Origin: Succinivibrionaceae bacterium
GTDB lineage: Bacteria; Pseudomonadota; Gammaproteobacteria; Enterobacterales; Succinivibrionaceae
NCBI GenBank assembly: GCA_016284235.1
Contig: JAEEOK010000059.1
Span: 80,281 to 144,280 of the forward strand
Direction: 5' to 3'
DNA length: 64,000 bases
In this document: piece after piece, positions 56,074-64,000 of the stretch
Layout: every line of letters begins with the position of its first letter
Numbering within the stretch: position 1 is the first letter of the stretch
Program-made: the position numbers and the translations under genes
The notes under the pieces: model-generated
What the model was told of the DNA's origin: nothing
Database searches by the model: none
The model's input: only the letters and a program-made list of their open reading frames with translations

Positions 56074-57743
56074 AAAAACATCTTTCCGGTACTTAAATCA
56101 CAAAAATGAACGATGGTAAAATTATTAATTCCGGTATATGCTCCCATCATCCTCTGAATAACGTTTGCAAATATATACATATCACCCTGGGATGAAAAAC
56201 CGTCACGGCTGAAATGTATTGTTATCAGCTTGCCGCGGGCAAGAACACCCGATATCAGTCTGGTTGTATCCTCCTGCTCCACCTTGATAATACTCTCCAC
56301 CTTTTTGGTGTTCATCTGAACCTGCGCCTTGTTCTCTGTATCAACAAAAATATAAAGCTTCAAAAGTGATGTGAGGGCTTCAAGATTTGAAATGGTATTC
56401 TGATTCAGATAGACATGGGAAAGCAGTCTCCAAAGGAGATTTCTACCCAGGGGACACTCAACGGCATATGTCGGCTGGGTGATATTCGTATATTCCACAA
56501 AAAGCGGAATTTTATCAGTCGGCTGATTTATATCTCCAAGCCGCAAGTGATCCGCAAGAGATCCGTTGGTGCAGTTAACAGTCAGAACAAGAGTTTCCGG
56601 AAGAAAATCTTCCTTCTCGGAAGGAACAGCCACGCTTATATACACATCCGTACTGTCAGACAGCTTTGACTTTCTGCGACGGATTGAATAAACGGGGATC
56701 TTCTCGGTCTGGGGATTGAAACACTCAAACGGCCTGTACTCCTTCTCCCTGACACTTCCCTGCACATATCCGACAACTCTGTCCACAGAATAGACATGAA
56801 AATTGTCACTGCCGTTGCGAGGATTGATTTTATATTCGTTCTGGTGGTAATCGACCTTGACGGTATCAACTTCATACCTGAAAACATTAACAGCAGGCAC
56901 ACAGTAAAGCTCAAAGGATATGTTGCTGTGATTCCTGCTTCTTTCCTTCCTGCTGTCATCAAAAGCGAATCTGACCGAAAATTCACGACTGGTGCTGTGC
57001 AGCCGGTTCAGCCCTTTCAGTCTGAAAAAAGAAAAAACCTCCGGGAGCTGAAAATATTCCTGCACCGGTCTGAATGCAGAAAACATTTTCCTGTGATACG
57101 GTATTACAGACAGCTCATGGGGAGCCAGAAGCTCAACAGCCTCGGAAGGAGCAAGCACTGTTTTTGTTTTACCGTCTGAATATTCAACATACTCCAGGCG
57201 TGTCGCCAGATCAAAAATAAAATCACTGCTGTCTCTGAAATCGCCGGATACAAAAATTCTTAATTCAGATACCGAAAATTCACTCAGACTGCCGGACAGA
57301 AAACTGAAATCAAGAATGTAAGCATCACCATCATCCAAAGTTTTTTCAATCTTCAGAGGATAGATGGTTACATTGTCAATAGTAGTGTATATGCAGCTTA
57401 CACCTTCCACCTCCCTGCTTCTAAGCTCCGATCCGGTTGCTACAAGCTGAGGTGTTGTAAGTTCCGAACTGCCGCTGAATCTTATAATTGTGGATGACGG
57501 AATAGGATGGAGGTAATGAGGAAACATCAGTTCGGTGAGATTATGCACAAACTCAGGAAAGTCATCATCAAGCCTCTCCTGAACGAGCCCCGTGAGAAAT
57601 GCCGTGCCCTCAAGCAGTCTCTCGACATCCGGATCAGCACTCTGCCCTGCAAGCATAGGTGCAAGAGCAGGATATTTTCTGCCAAAATCCGCTCCCAGCT
57701 CCCTGAGAAAGGCCAGCTGCTGCTGATAATACGTATTGATCAT
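56034..57743 (-). CDS. tssF: T6SS baseplate wedge protein TssF
   Basis: Baseplate wedge protein (569 residues), homologue of phage gp6-type proteins. The N-terminus YYQQQLAFLRELGADFGRKY and GQSADPDVERLLEGTAFLTG are the conserved TssF/ImpG opening; the C-terminal GVLARGKLITIHFSRDGF region is also typical. Its ATG follows the tssE stop with no gap, behind GGAG. Confidence 0.94.
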   Translation of the reverse strand: MINTYYQQQLAFLRELGADFGRKYPALAPMLAGQSADPDVERLLEGTAFLTGLVQERLDDDFPEFVHNLTELMFPHYLHPIPSSTIIRFSGSSELTTPQLVATGSELRSREVEGVSCIYTTIDNVTIYPLKIEKTLDDGDAYILDFSFLSGSLSEFSVSELRIFVSGDFRDSSDFIFDLATRLEYVEYSDGKTKTVLAPSEAVELLAPHELSVIPYHRKMFSAFRPVQEYFQLPEVFSFFRLKGLNRLHSTSREFSVRFAFDDSRKERSRNHSNISFELYCVPAVNVFRYEVDTVKVDYHQNEYKINPRNGSDNFHVYSVDRVVGYVQGSVREKEYRPFECFNPQTEKIPVYSIRRRKSKLSDSTDVYISVAVPSEKEDFLPETLVLTVNCTNGSLADHLRLGDINQPTDKIPLFVEYTNITQPTYAVECPLGRNLLWRLLSHVYLNQNTISNLEALTSLLKLYIFVDTENKAQVQMNTKKVESIIKVEQEDTTRLISGVLARGKLITIHFSRDGFSSQGDMYIFANVIQRMMGAYTGINNFTIVHFCDLSTGKMFLCQKLQMGSRSIL

Positions 57744-58160
57744 CTATGCATGCTCCACAAAAATGCGGCCGTCCATACCGAGAACGGTCTCAAAAACCAA
57801 AGGAACAATCTTATGATCAACAACTACTGAAAGATTAAGCTTGAAGGAGAGAGATACTGTGTTGTCCTTCTGTTCCTCAAATGTGACACGAACATTGGTG
57901 CACCGCGGCTCATAACGGCGGATGCATGCTTCAATCACCCCCTCCATGCCGCGGTAGTTTTCCAGTCCGTCGCCGTAACGGGAACTGTTAAAATCGGGCA
58001 GTCCGAGATCCGGCATCGCCATAGCACTGCCTTGCTGATGATTTAGGATGTTTTCCAAATTTTTAATAATGGAAACCACAAGCCGGTCCACATCACTGCC
58101 AGAAGGCACTGTCTGATTAAACCGGTTCCTAACCCTTTCCAACAAAGTTTCAGACTGCAC
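57744..58160 (-). CDS. tssE: T6SS baseplate protein TssE (gp25-like)
   Basis: A 138-residue gp25-like lysozyme-fold protein that starts sheath polymerisation at the baseplate. SIIKNLENILNHQQGSAMA, GLPDF and CIRRYEPRCTNVRVTFEEQ match the family, including the EPR-type core (YEPR). It starts with GTG. The gene lies 25 bases after tssC and abuts tssF. Confidence 0.94.
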   Translation of the reverse strand: MQSETLLERVRNRFNQTVPSGSDVDRLVVSIIKNLENILNHQQGSAMAMPDLGLPDFNSSRYGDGLENYRGMEGVIEACIRRYEPRCTNVRVTFEEQKDNTVSLSFKLNLSVVVDHKIVPLVFETVLGMDGRIFVEHA

Positions 58161-58185
58161 GATATCACCCGTATACGACTAAACT

Positions 58186-59661
58186 TTACTTCTTGTCCAG
58201 CTTGCCTACAAGGGAAAGAGTAAAGGATGCTCCCATATACTTGAAGTGAGGACGAACCTTCATGGATACCTGATACCATCCCGGATCGCCGGCCACATCA
58301 GAAACCTCAATGGAGCATGCACGAAGAGGTCTTCTGCTGCGGACGCTCGGCTCAGGATTATCCATCTCGGTAACATACTGGCTTACCCACTTGTTAAGCT
58401 CACTTTCAAGCTCGGCGCGATTTTTCCACGAACCGATATTTTCACGCTGAATCACCTTAATATAGTGAGCTAGACGATCAATAACCATCATGTATGGAAG
58501 CTGTGTTGACAGCCGGTAGTTAAGTTCTGCCTCTTTGCCTTCTGGAGAATTGCCGAAACTCTTCGGAGCCTGGGCGCTGTTGGCACTGAAGAAGGTGGCG
58601 TTGTCGGAACCCTTGCGCATGGTCAGAGCGATAAAACCTTCCTCTGCAAGTTCAAACTCGCGGCGTTCAGAAATCAGAACCTGGGTAGGAACCTTGCTCT
58701 TGATTTCTCCGTTTTCCTCATAATTGTATACTGGAAGATCCTCCACAGCTCCACCGCTCTGAGGGCCGATAATATTTGCACACCAGCGGTACTTGGCAAA
58801 GCTGTCGGTCAAGCGGCTTGCAAAGGCAAATGCCGTATTTCCCCAGCAGAAATCAGAATCCCCGCGATCAGTTGATTCATTGAAATTAAACAACTTGCAC
58901 GGCTGGGTGTTCTGACCGTACGGCAGTCGGAGAAGAAAACGAGGCAGAGTCAAAGCAACATAGCGGGCATCCTCGGATTCTCTGAAAGAATGCCATTTAG
59001 CATACTGGGCACCCTCGAACACGCTGTGCAGATCCTTAAGTTTTGCCAGTTCATCCCAGTTTTCAAGACCGAAGAATGAAGCACCGGCGGCACTGATAAA
59101 CGGAGCATGGCTCATAGCGGCAACAGATGCCACATTCTTAAGAAGCTTCATGTCTACAGGTCCGCAACCGAAATCATAATCAGCAACCATCGCTCCGTAG
59201 GGCTGACCGCCGAACTGACCGTATTCAGCTGTATACACGGTCCTATACAGGCCGCTCTTGGTAATTTCAGGTGCATCCTCAAAATCGTCAATAAGATCCT
59301 GCTTGCTGATATTAACTATTTCAATCTTGGTGTTTTCTCTGAAATCCGTACGATCAACCAGGAACTTAAGTCCGCGCCATGTGCTTTCAAGAGCTTTAAA
59401 TTCATCATTGTGAATTATTTCATTGACCTGGGTGGACATCTGAGTATCAAGCTCGGCTATCATCATATCAACAAGATCGCCGCTAATCTTTGCACCCTGA
59501 TACTTAGGCTTCACAAGTTCAGCAAGGAATGTTTGAAGACCGGTTTTCGTTACCTCGTAAGCCTCATCAGTAGGCTTGAGACGTGTAGATTCCACAATAT
59601 CATCAAGAAAACTTACAGTCTCGGCTCCGGCAGATTCCTGAGCCTTTAATTCTTCAGCCAT
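58186..59661 (-). CDS. tssC: T6SS sheath protein TssC (VipB)
   Basis: Large subunit of the contractile sheath, 491 residues. Clear family motifs are STWRGLKFLVDRTDF, YGAMVADYDFGCGP, LPRFLLRLPYGQNTQP, FCWGNTAFAFASRL and the C-terminal handshake region VRPHFKYMGASFTLSLVG. It pairs with TssB, encoded 10 bases upstream. A very strong ribosome site (GGAGG, six bases before the ATG) fits a protein needed in large amounts. Confidence 0.97.
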   Translation of the reverse strand: MAEELKAQESAGAETVSFLDDIVESTRLKPTDEAYEVTKTGLQTFLAELVKPKYQGAKISGDLVDMMIAELDTQMSTQVNEIIHNDEFKALESTWRGLKFLVDRTDFRENTKIEIVNISKQDLIDDFEDAPEITKSGLYRTVYTAEYGQFGGQPYGAMVADYDFGCGPVDMKLLKNVASVAAMSHAPFISAAGASFFGLENWDELAKLKDLHSVFEGAQYAKWHSFRESEDARYVALTLPRFLLRLPYGQNTQPCKLFNFNESTDRGDSDFCWGNTAFAFASRLTDSFAKYRWCANIIGPQSGGAVEDLPVYNYEENGEIKSKVPTQVLISERREFELAEEGFIALTMRKGSDNATFFSANSAQAPKSFGNSPEGKEAELNYRLSTQLPYMMVIDRLAHYIKVIQRENIGSWKNRAELESELNKWVSQYVTEMDNPEPSVRSRRPLRACSIEVSDVAGDPGWYQVSMKVRPHFKYMGASFTLSLVGKLDKK

Positions 59662-59671
59662 GTTATACCTC

Positions 59672-60175
59672 CTATTCCTTCACTTCGTCTTCGCTTATGC
59701 CCAGTTCCTTAAACAGAGCTGCTCTTTTTTCAGGATCAGTTACCAGAGTCTGAACCTTCTTACGAAAATCAGCTATATTGCTCAGAGGGCTCTTAAGAGC
59801 CTTAAGTGCGTCTCTGAGTTCAAGAAGCTTGTTAAGCTCAGGGATCTGCTTGATAATCTGATCCGGCTCGAAATCCTTGATGCTGTTCACCTTGAGATTC
59901 ACAGCCATCTTCGCTCCTTCCTCGGCACCTGCCATCTTGTTAGGTACATTGAAAGTCATCTTGATGTTCTGAGCACTGAGCACATCATTAAAATTATCCT
60001 TGTTAACGCTGATAGGACCACGATCCTCAACGGCACGATCATCCTCCGCATGAGTAAAATCACCCATAACAAGCACCTTCAGAGGCAATTCTACCTCTTC
60101 CTTTGCATCACCAGTAGCCGGCCGATAAACAATATTCACCCTTTCCTTAGGTGCAATTGAACCTTCCTGTGCCAT
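59672..60175 (-). CDS. tssB: T6SS sheath protein TssB (VipA)
   Basis: Small sheath subunit, 167 residues. RVNIVYRPATGDAKEEVELP, KVLVMGDFTH and LRDALKALKSPLSNIADFRK are characteristic. It interlocks with TssC to form the sheath around the Hcp tube. AAGGAGA is eight bases before the ATG. A terminator-like hairpin separates it from tssA, so sheath expression may be uncoupled from tssA. Confidence 0.96.
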   Translation of the reverse strand: MAQEGSIAPKERVNIVYRPATGDAKEEVELPLKVLVMGDFTHAEDDRAVEDRGPISVNKDNFNDVLSAQNIKMTFNVPNKMAGAEEGAKMAVNLKVNSIKDFEPDQIIKQIPELNKLLELRDALKALKSPLSNIADFRKKVQTLVTDPEKRAALFKELGISEDEVKE

Positions 60176-60212
60176 AACTTATTTCTCCTTTAAACATAAT
60201 ATAGAGGAAACT

Positions 60213-60243
60213 AAAAACTCTGGCTGCAGAAACACCTGCAACC
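60213..60243 (-). terminator. Possible attenuator between tssA and tssB
   Basis: On the minus strand GGTTGCAG pairs with CTGCAGCC (one G-U pair) around six bases, followed after four bases by TTTTT. It lies in the 81-base gap after tssA. It could partly end tssA transcripts or protect the 5' end of a tssB message. Confidence 0.45.
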
Positions 60244-60256
60244 AACTTCAATTCAT

Positions 60257-61858
60257 TTATTCTTCCGTATACTTTTTGGTTAAAGCCATCACCGGACTGA
60301 GCTCCGCAAGTTCAGTCAGCACCGCTGAAGCTTCTTTTAGCATATCAGCCTGACGGTAAACATCAAACGCACGACTGAAAATCTCTGCACAGGCATCAAT
60401 ATTCCAATGTGTCAGAGAACGATTTCTAATACGCTCTAGAACGCGTCCGATGAGTCCGGTGCTTAAATCAGTACGATTAAGTGAAGAAAAAATCCAAGCC
60501 AGCGCAGCTTCATATCTCAACCTGTCAAATCCTGAAGAATTCCTTATAAGATTCTCAAGCTGCTGAACTCCGTCATTAAGATCTGTTTTTACAAGATCTG
60601 CTATATCTTCTATTCTAACCTTTACAACGTCTGAATTTATTGATCCGGTCTCATTATTTTTACTAAAACCAGCCAACCAGTCCTTTGTATCCTGACAGCA
60701 CATAGGAATGCCATTTTCAAACTTCAGTCCTGTAATATCAGGAAATCTGTCAAGGTAGAAGGTTACCGCCGCCGCAATAGCATCTGATATATCCTTATGT
60801 CCCAGCTTTTCCGCTGCATATGCACTGTAATAGGAAAGATCAAGCCAAAAGAGATACTGCGTTGTTCTCCCCTCACATGTTTTAATCAAAGTTTCATACT
60901 GATTTCCGATGTAAAGTTTTTCTATCGCCTCACGTATTTCATCAGGAGGAGCGGGAAGCCGGGTAAGTCCGCGATCATTTGCAGGAAGAGACTTAATCTT
61001 CATCCATGAACCGATCCTTCGATAAGTAAACGCTTCAACAGAAAAAGGATCGGCAGAAAAGATTTCGTCGGCAGCCTCGATCAGAAAATTAAAGGCGATA
61101 CGGCATTTTTCATCCGTATTCTCCGCCTTCGGCACAGTAACCGGCGTAAATGATGAGGGTACGGATGTCAGCATCACGGTCTTGGGAACATGATCCGCTT
61201 TTGAAGGACTGCTTTTACTTTCAACCTCGATTTTAGACGCGGCATCGGCTGATGCTTCAGCAATCTCCTGCTCATCCTGTGAAGACTCCTGCACAGCCGG
61301 AGCACTGTCATCAATTGTTTGTATATTTTTTAGAGAACTGATAAGAGGTCTTAAATTCGGACCGTCATTCTCATCAATTTCAGCAATGGATGAATCCAGT
61401 CCGCGAAGTATTTCAAGGCACTCATCCATTTCCGACATGGCCACCGGCTCGCCTGAGTATGCACCTGCAAACGCATAAGCATTGTCGATCCAGAACTGAA
61501 GTGCATTAAATCTGCCCTTTTTACGCTTGGCAGGAGGAAGAGCATCCTTCCAGTGCGACGAGAAAATACCGGCAAAGACACTTGCGCCTCCAGCAACTGC
61601 AGATACGGATCCCTCCAGTTTGATTAGACTTGTGCCGTAATATGCAGCGACAAGAAAATGCTTAACATAATCGCGAAGAATAATCCTCGAGCACTGCTCT
61701 ATAAGGTTCCAGTTAACAGGAGCTGCCGGATTGATACTGTTGATTTTATCAATTTCCGCCGTGAGTTTGATCATCTCAGGCATATCATCCAAATCCTGAG
61801 CACCGAGACCAAGTCTCGGACTGTCAAGCCCAAGTGACGAAACTTCCAAGGATATCAT
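60257..61858 (-). CDS. tssA: T6SS assembly protein TssA
   Basis: A 533-residue TssA-family protein with an N-terminal ImpA domain (about 25-180: APVNWNLIEQCSRIILRDYV, LEGSVSAVAGGASVFAGIFS, KRKKGRFNALQFWIDN). A low-complexity middle rich in Glu/Ser (about 180-245) precedes the helical C-terminal part. TssA proteins guide baseplate docking and sheath/tube growth. The C-terminal region is of the longer type, with possible VasJ-like helices. The ribosome site is weak. It is the first gene of the minus-strand T6SS run. Confidence 0.88.
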   Translation of the reverse strand: MISLEVSSLGLDSPRLGLGAQDLDDMPEMIKLTAEIDKINSINPAAPVNWNLIEQCSRIILRDYVKHFLVAAYYGTSLIKLEGSVSAVAGGASVFAGIFSSHWKDALPPAKRKKGRFNALQFWIDNAYAFAGAYSGEPVAMSEMDECLEILRGLDSSIAEIDENDGPNLRPLISSLKNIQTIDDSAPAVQESSQDEQEIAEASADAASKIEVESKSSPSKADHVPKTVMLTSVPSSFTPVTVPKAENTDEKCRIAFNFLIEAADEIFSADPFSVEAFTYRRIGSWMKIKSLPANDRGLTRLPAPPDEIREAIEKLYIGNQYETLIKTCEGRTTQYLFWLDLSYYSAYAAEKLGHKDISDAIAAAVTFYLDRFPDITGLKFENGIPMCCQDTKDWLAGFSKNNETGSINSDVVKVRIEDIADLVKTDLNDGVQQLENLIRNSSGFDRLRYEAALAWIFSSLNRTDLSTGLIGRVLERIRNRSLTHWNIDACAEIFSRAFDVYRQADMLKEASAVLTELAELSPVMALTKKYTEE

Positions 61859-62333
61859 ATTATTAACTTACAACTACAAGTCTAAGGAAACGAACCAAAA
61901 GTTTTTATACACAGACGGCATTAATCAGATACGCATCGGAGCAACACTGTGAAAAGTACCAAAGGCTGAACACAAAACGCACATATCTCAAAAGCTTGTA
62001 AATGCAATCATCCGTCTGTATCAATACCGATTATCATATGTCATGAACACACTATTCGCAACTGCCAGTAATTACAGTTTTATAGCAGAACAAAAAATTT
62101 TAACCCTTTAATTTTATTATTTTTTTATTGATAAAATATGACGTTACATCAATTTTTTTTTAATCTGCTCCGATAAAATTCAACTACGAAACGGGATAAA
62201 TCCTGTGTAGAGAAAAAAACGTGCCCCAGGTGTAACGTTTCGGCTTTTGAAAAGTTATCTCTACAGAAGGAAGAAAGAATACCTTAAAACGAAATTAGTT
62301 AAACAAATTTTTTAAAAAAGTGAGGATACTATT
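61859..62333. other. Divergent T6SS control region
   Basis: A 475-base gap between tssA and hcp with no gene; it must hold the promoters for both directions. An AT-rich block at about 62090-62160 is a likely promoter zone for hcp. The hcp-proximal part contains a 7-bp inverted repeat (62187-62242). Confidence 0.5.
62187..62242 (+). repeat. Spaced inverted repeat in the hcp leader
   Basis: CGAAACG (62187-62193) and CGTTTCG (62236-62242) are complementary across 42 bases. If transcribed, they would close a structured element about 90 bases before the hcp start. Confidence 0.35.
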
Positions 62334-62813
62334 ATGGCTCTAACAATGTATATGAAAGTAACTGGAAAGAACCAGGGCGAAATCAAGGGTTCATGCGATC
62401 AGGGCGGTGACAAAAAGGATAAAATTCTCGTTTACGGAATGGATCATGAGGTTGAAATTCCTCGCGATGTTCACACCGGTCTGCCAACAGGTCAGAGAAT
62501 TCATCATCCGCTTACCGCACTTAAGGCAAAGGACGTAGCATCACCAAAACTGTTTGCCGCCTGCTGCAAAGGTGAAAGCGTATCAGTAGAGCTTGACTTC
62601 TACCGCATCAAGGATACCGGCGAAGAGGAACTCTATTACAAGATTACTCTCGAGGATGCAATTATTGTTACCATGAAGGAAGAAACACCGACAACCTTCC
62701 TGCCTGAGAACAAGCCTTATCATGATATGGAATCTGTAAGCTTCACATACTCAAAGATTACATGGTCCTATACTGACGGCAACATCGAGTATACAGATGA
62801 CTGGAAAGCTTAA
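62334..62813 (+). CDS. hcp: T6SS tube protein Hcp (TssD)
   Basis: Forms the hexameric rings of the inner tube and is secreted; it is also a carrier for small effectors. The 159 residues fit the family. Motifs are MYMKVTGKNQGEIKGSC, HHPLTALKAKDVASPKLFAA and YYKITLEDAIIV. GAGGA is eight bases before the ATG. It is followed by a terminator, so it is probably a separate, highly expressed unit, divergent from tssA. Confidence 0.96.
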   Translation: MALTMYMKVTGKNQGEIKGSCDQGGDKKDKILVYGMDHEVEIPRDVHTGLPTGQRIHHPLTALKAKDVASPKLFAACCKGESVSVELDFYRIKDTGEEELYYKITLEDAIIVTMKEETPTTFLPENKPYHDMESVSFTYSKITWSYTDGNIEYTDDWKA

Positions 62814-62848
62814 TGCTTAAAGAAGGCGTTTACATAAACATAAAGAGA

Positions 62849-62892
62849 AGTCCCGATATGAATATAAAAAAGCATATTCTGGGACTTTTTTT
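62849..62892 (+). terminator. Intrinsic terminator of hcp
   Basis: AGTCCC pairs with GGGACT, extended by ATATG/CATAT further in, and is followed by a run of seven T. It lies 35 bases after the hcp stop. Confidence 0.85.
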
Positions 62893-63136
62893 ATGTTTCT
62901 GCCAAACAAAATAAAATATCCTCGGTCGCAAAGACACAGAGAATACACAGTGACGGTTGTTATTTTAGATGAGATCACAGAAAAGGTTTCATGTTTCAAA
63001 ATCAGTCATAATCAGATACAAAGAATAATCCAGCTTTGCACTGTTTTTTTGATTAAATTTATTTCCAGCATTTTAACAGTACTTTTTTCAAATCGGATAT
63101 AGATAAGGAGTGCAGACTTACGCTGCAAAAGGAATC
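62893..63136. other. Intergenic region between hcp and the DUF2169 gene
   Basis: About 245 bases between the hcp terminator and the DUF2169 start. A frame at 62893-63102 has no ribosome site and no recognisable product. The region presumably holds the promoter of the effector module. Confidence 0.4.
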
Positions 63137-64000
63137 ATGCAAATATATCGATCAGCCAGCACAGATTTCCTAATGACAAACTTCATTTGGAAAAAACAGC
63201 ACTACCACTCCGTTTCCGTGAGAGTATTCTTCAGATTATCTAGCGGAACTATTGAGAAGGCTGATGATGCAGTTAAACAGATTGCCGAGGCTTATCCAGA
63301 TCTTGTTCAGGATGAAAGTCTGCCAAAGCTCTACGCGGAATGGCTTGTGACAGGAAGAGCATACAGAAACAAAGGAAAAGATTACGGATTTGTGCACATA
63401 GGTCTTGCCGAAGCCTGCAAGGAAGCTTACATAAACTTTTCAAACACTAATCAAAGCTCCGCAGATCTCGGAGATCCGGAATTAATCAACCGGGCATTCA
63501 TGTATGAAAGAGCACTTTCCCTAACCACAAAGCAGCTCCGCAGTGATTTTACCGATCTGCCCCAGACACACCCGGACCGCATGAAATACTGGGGTGACGT
63601 CGCTAAAAGCGATCTCTATTCTCTGCCTGATAATTTTGATTTCAGATACAACTCGTGTGCCCGCGAGGATCAGAGGGTTAATCACGTATGGAAGGCAGGA
63701 GACAGTTACTGTCTGCAGGGTGTGGTGCCGGAAAAGTATGGAGAAGGATTCAGCGGGAAACTTCCCGCAGCTGACATAAGATGCTACGCGGTAAGCGCAA
63801 ATCAAGAGGAATTGTCAAAAGGAGAACTGAAGCTAGATACTGTAAGATTCTTTCCGGATCTTGATCTCGCAGTCATGAGCTGGCACGGACTGTTTTCATT
63901 CGAGCCGGATAACGATTTCTGTCTTATCATGGCCGTAGCGGATCAAGACTACAGTTCTGACGACAGCAGTCCGCAGATTCCTGATGACAGTTTTTATTCC
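63137..64000 (+). CDS. DUF2169 T6SS accessory protein (partial)
   Basis: The frame is open from the ATG at 63137 (AAGGA upstream) to the window end, 288 codons, so the C-terminus is cut. It resembles DUF2169 proteins, found next to hcp/vgrG and thought to help load effectors: FFRLSSGTIEKADDAVKQ, LYAEWLVTGRAY (matching the LVTGxAY motif), and the DFRYNSCAREDQRV and LQGVVPEKYGEGFSGKLP region typical of the family. No signal peptide. Its presence implies that vgrG, PAAR or effector genes lie just downstream. Confidence 0.8.
   Translation, partial: MQIYRSASTDFLMTNFIWKKQHYHSVSVRVFFRLSSGTIEKADDAVKQIAEAYPDLVQDESLPKLYAEWLVTGRAYRNKGKDYGFVHIGLAEACKEAYINFSNTNQSSADLGDPELINRAFMYERALSLTTKQLRSDFTDLPQTHPDRMKYWGDVAKSDLYSLPDNFDFRYNSCAREDQRVNHVWKAGDSYCLQGVVPEKYGEGFSGKLPAADIRCYAVSANQEELSKGELKLDTVRFFPDLDLAVMSWHGLFSFEPDNDFCLIMAVADQDYSSDDSSPQIPDDSFYS

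Noticed and set aside
59107..60160. Long plus-strand frames antisense to tssC and tssB
   Set aside because: The opposite strand encodes highly conserved sheath proteins with strong ribosome sites.
62893..63102. 69-codon frame between hcp and the DUF2169 gene
   Set aside because: It starts within the hcp terminator, has no ribosome site and shows no recognisable domain.
1..64000. tRNA, rRNA, CRISPR arrays, intact insertion sequences, phage genes
   Set aside because: Looked for while reading both strands; no cloverleaf, repeat-spacer array, transposase or integrase could be supported. Small RNAs without obvious structure could be missed by eye.

Overview
The window reads as a chromosomal segment of a fermentative, low-GC gammaproteobacterium. 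The genes are dense and lie on both strands. Products resemble enterobacterial proteins over their full length (PssA at exactly 451 residues, PotGHI, RecG, oligopeptidase A, TypA/GlnA neighbours). Menaquinone genes, an AT-rich base composition and a clostripain-type exported protease would fit an anaerobic gut gammaproteobacterium such as the Succinivibrionaceae; that placement is inference. No tRNA, rRNA, CRISPR array or intact insertion sequence was seen.

Layout. 1-6 kb: a truncated solute-binding/MltF-like protein, a YfcZ-family protein, MenH-like and MenC-like menaquinone proteins, and RNase II. 6-19 kb: oligopeptidase A, an orphan sensor kinase overlapping a six-helix membrane protein, a long M24 aminopeptidase, PssA, RecG and an AsmA-like protein, then a scarred intergenic region. 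19-26 kb: YihY, ClcA, TypA, glutamine synthetase and a DUF805 protein. 26-32.5 kb: exported proteins (Cys-rich Sel1 repeats, C11 protease, DUF4124 protein, ClpP-like/TPR protein) and one very small gene. 32.5-36 kb: polyamine transporter genes potGHI without potF. 36-42 kb: a complete tripartite RND efflux operon. 42-44 kb: an RNase R-like enzyme lacking its N-terminal domains.

43.8-64 kb is a type VI secretion locus. A minus-strand run reads tssA, tssB, tssC, tssE, tssF, tssG, tssH(clpV), an unrecognised 253-aa gene, tssK, tssL, tssM and a membrane-anchored SPOR-domain gene. tssJ lies beyond this run on the plus strand and converges on it. Divergently from tssA come hcp and a DUF2169 gene that runs off the window. 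Every core tss gene is present except vgrG (tssI), with PAAR also missing; both are probably just downstream. TssL has no peptidoglycan-binding domain, so the SPOR protein encoded 10 nt after tssM is a good candidate for a cell-wall anchor.

The most unusual points are: the SPOR protein and the 253-aa orphan inside the T6SS operon; neighbouring MenH-like and MenC-like proteins that each lack a key catalytic residue; the N-terminally reduced RNase R paralogue; and two 27-bp direct repeats that differ only at synonymous codon positions.
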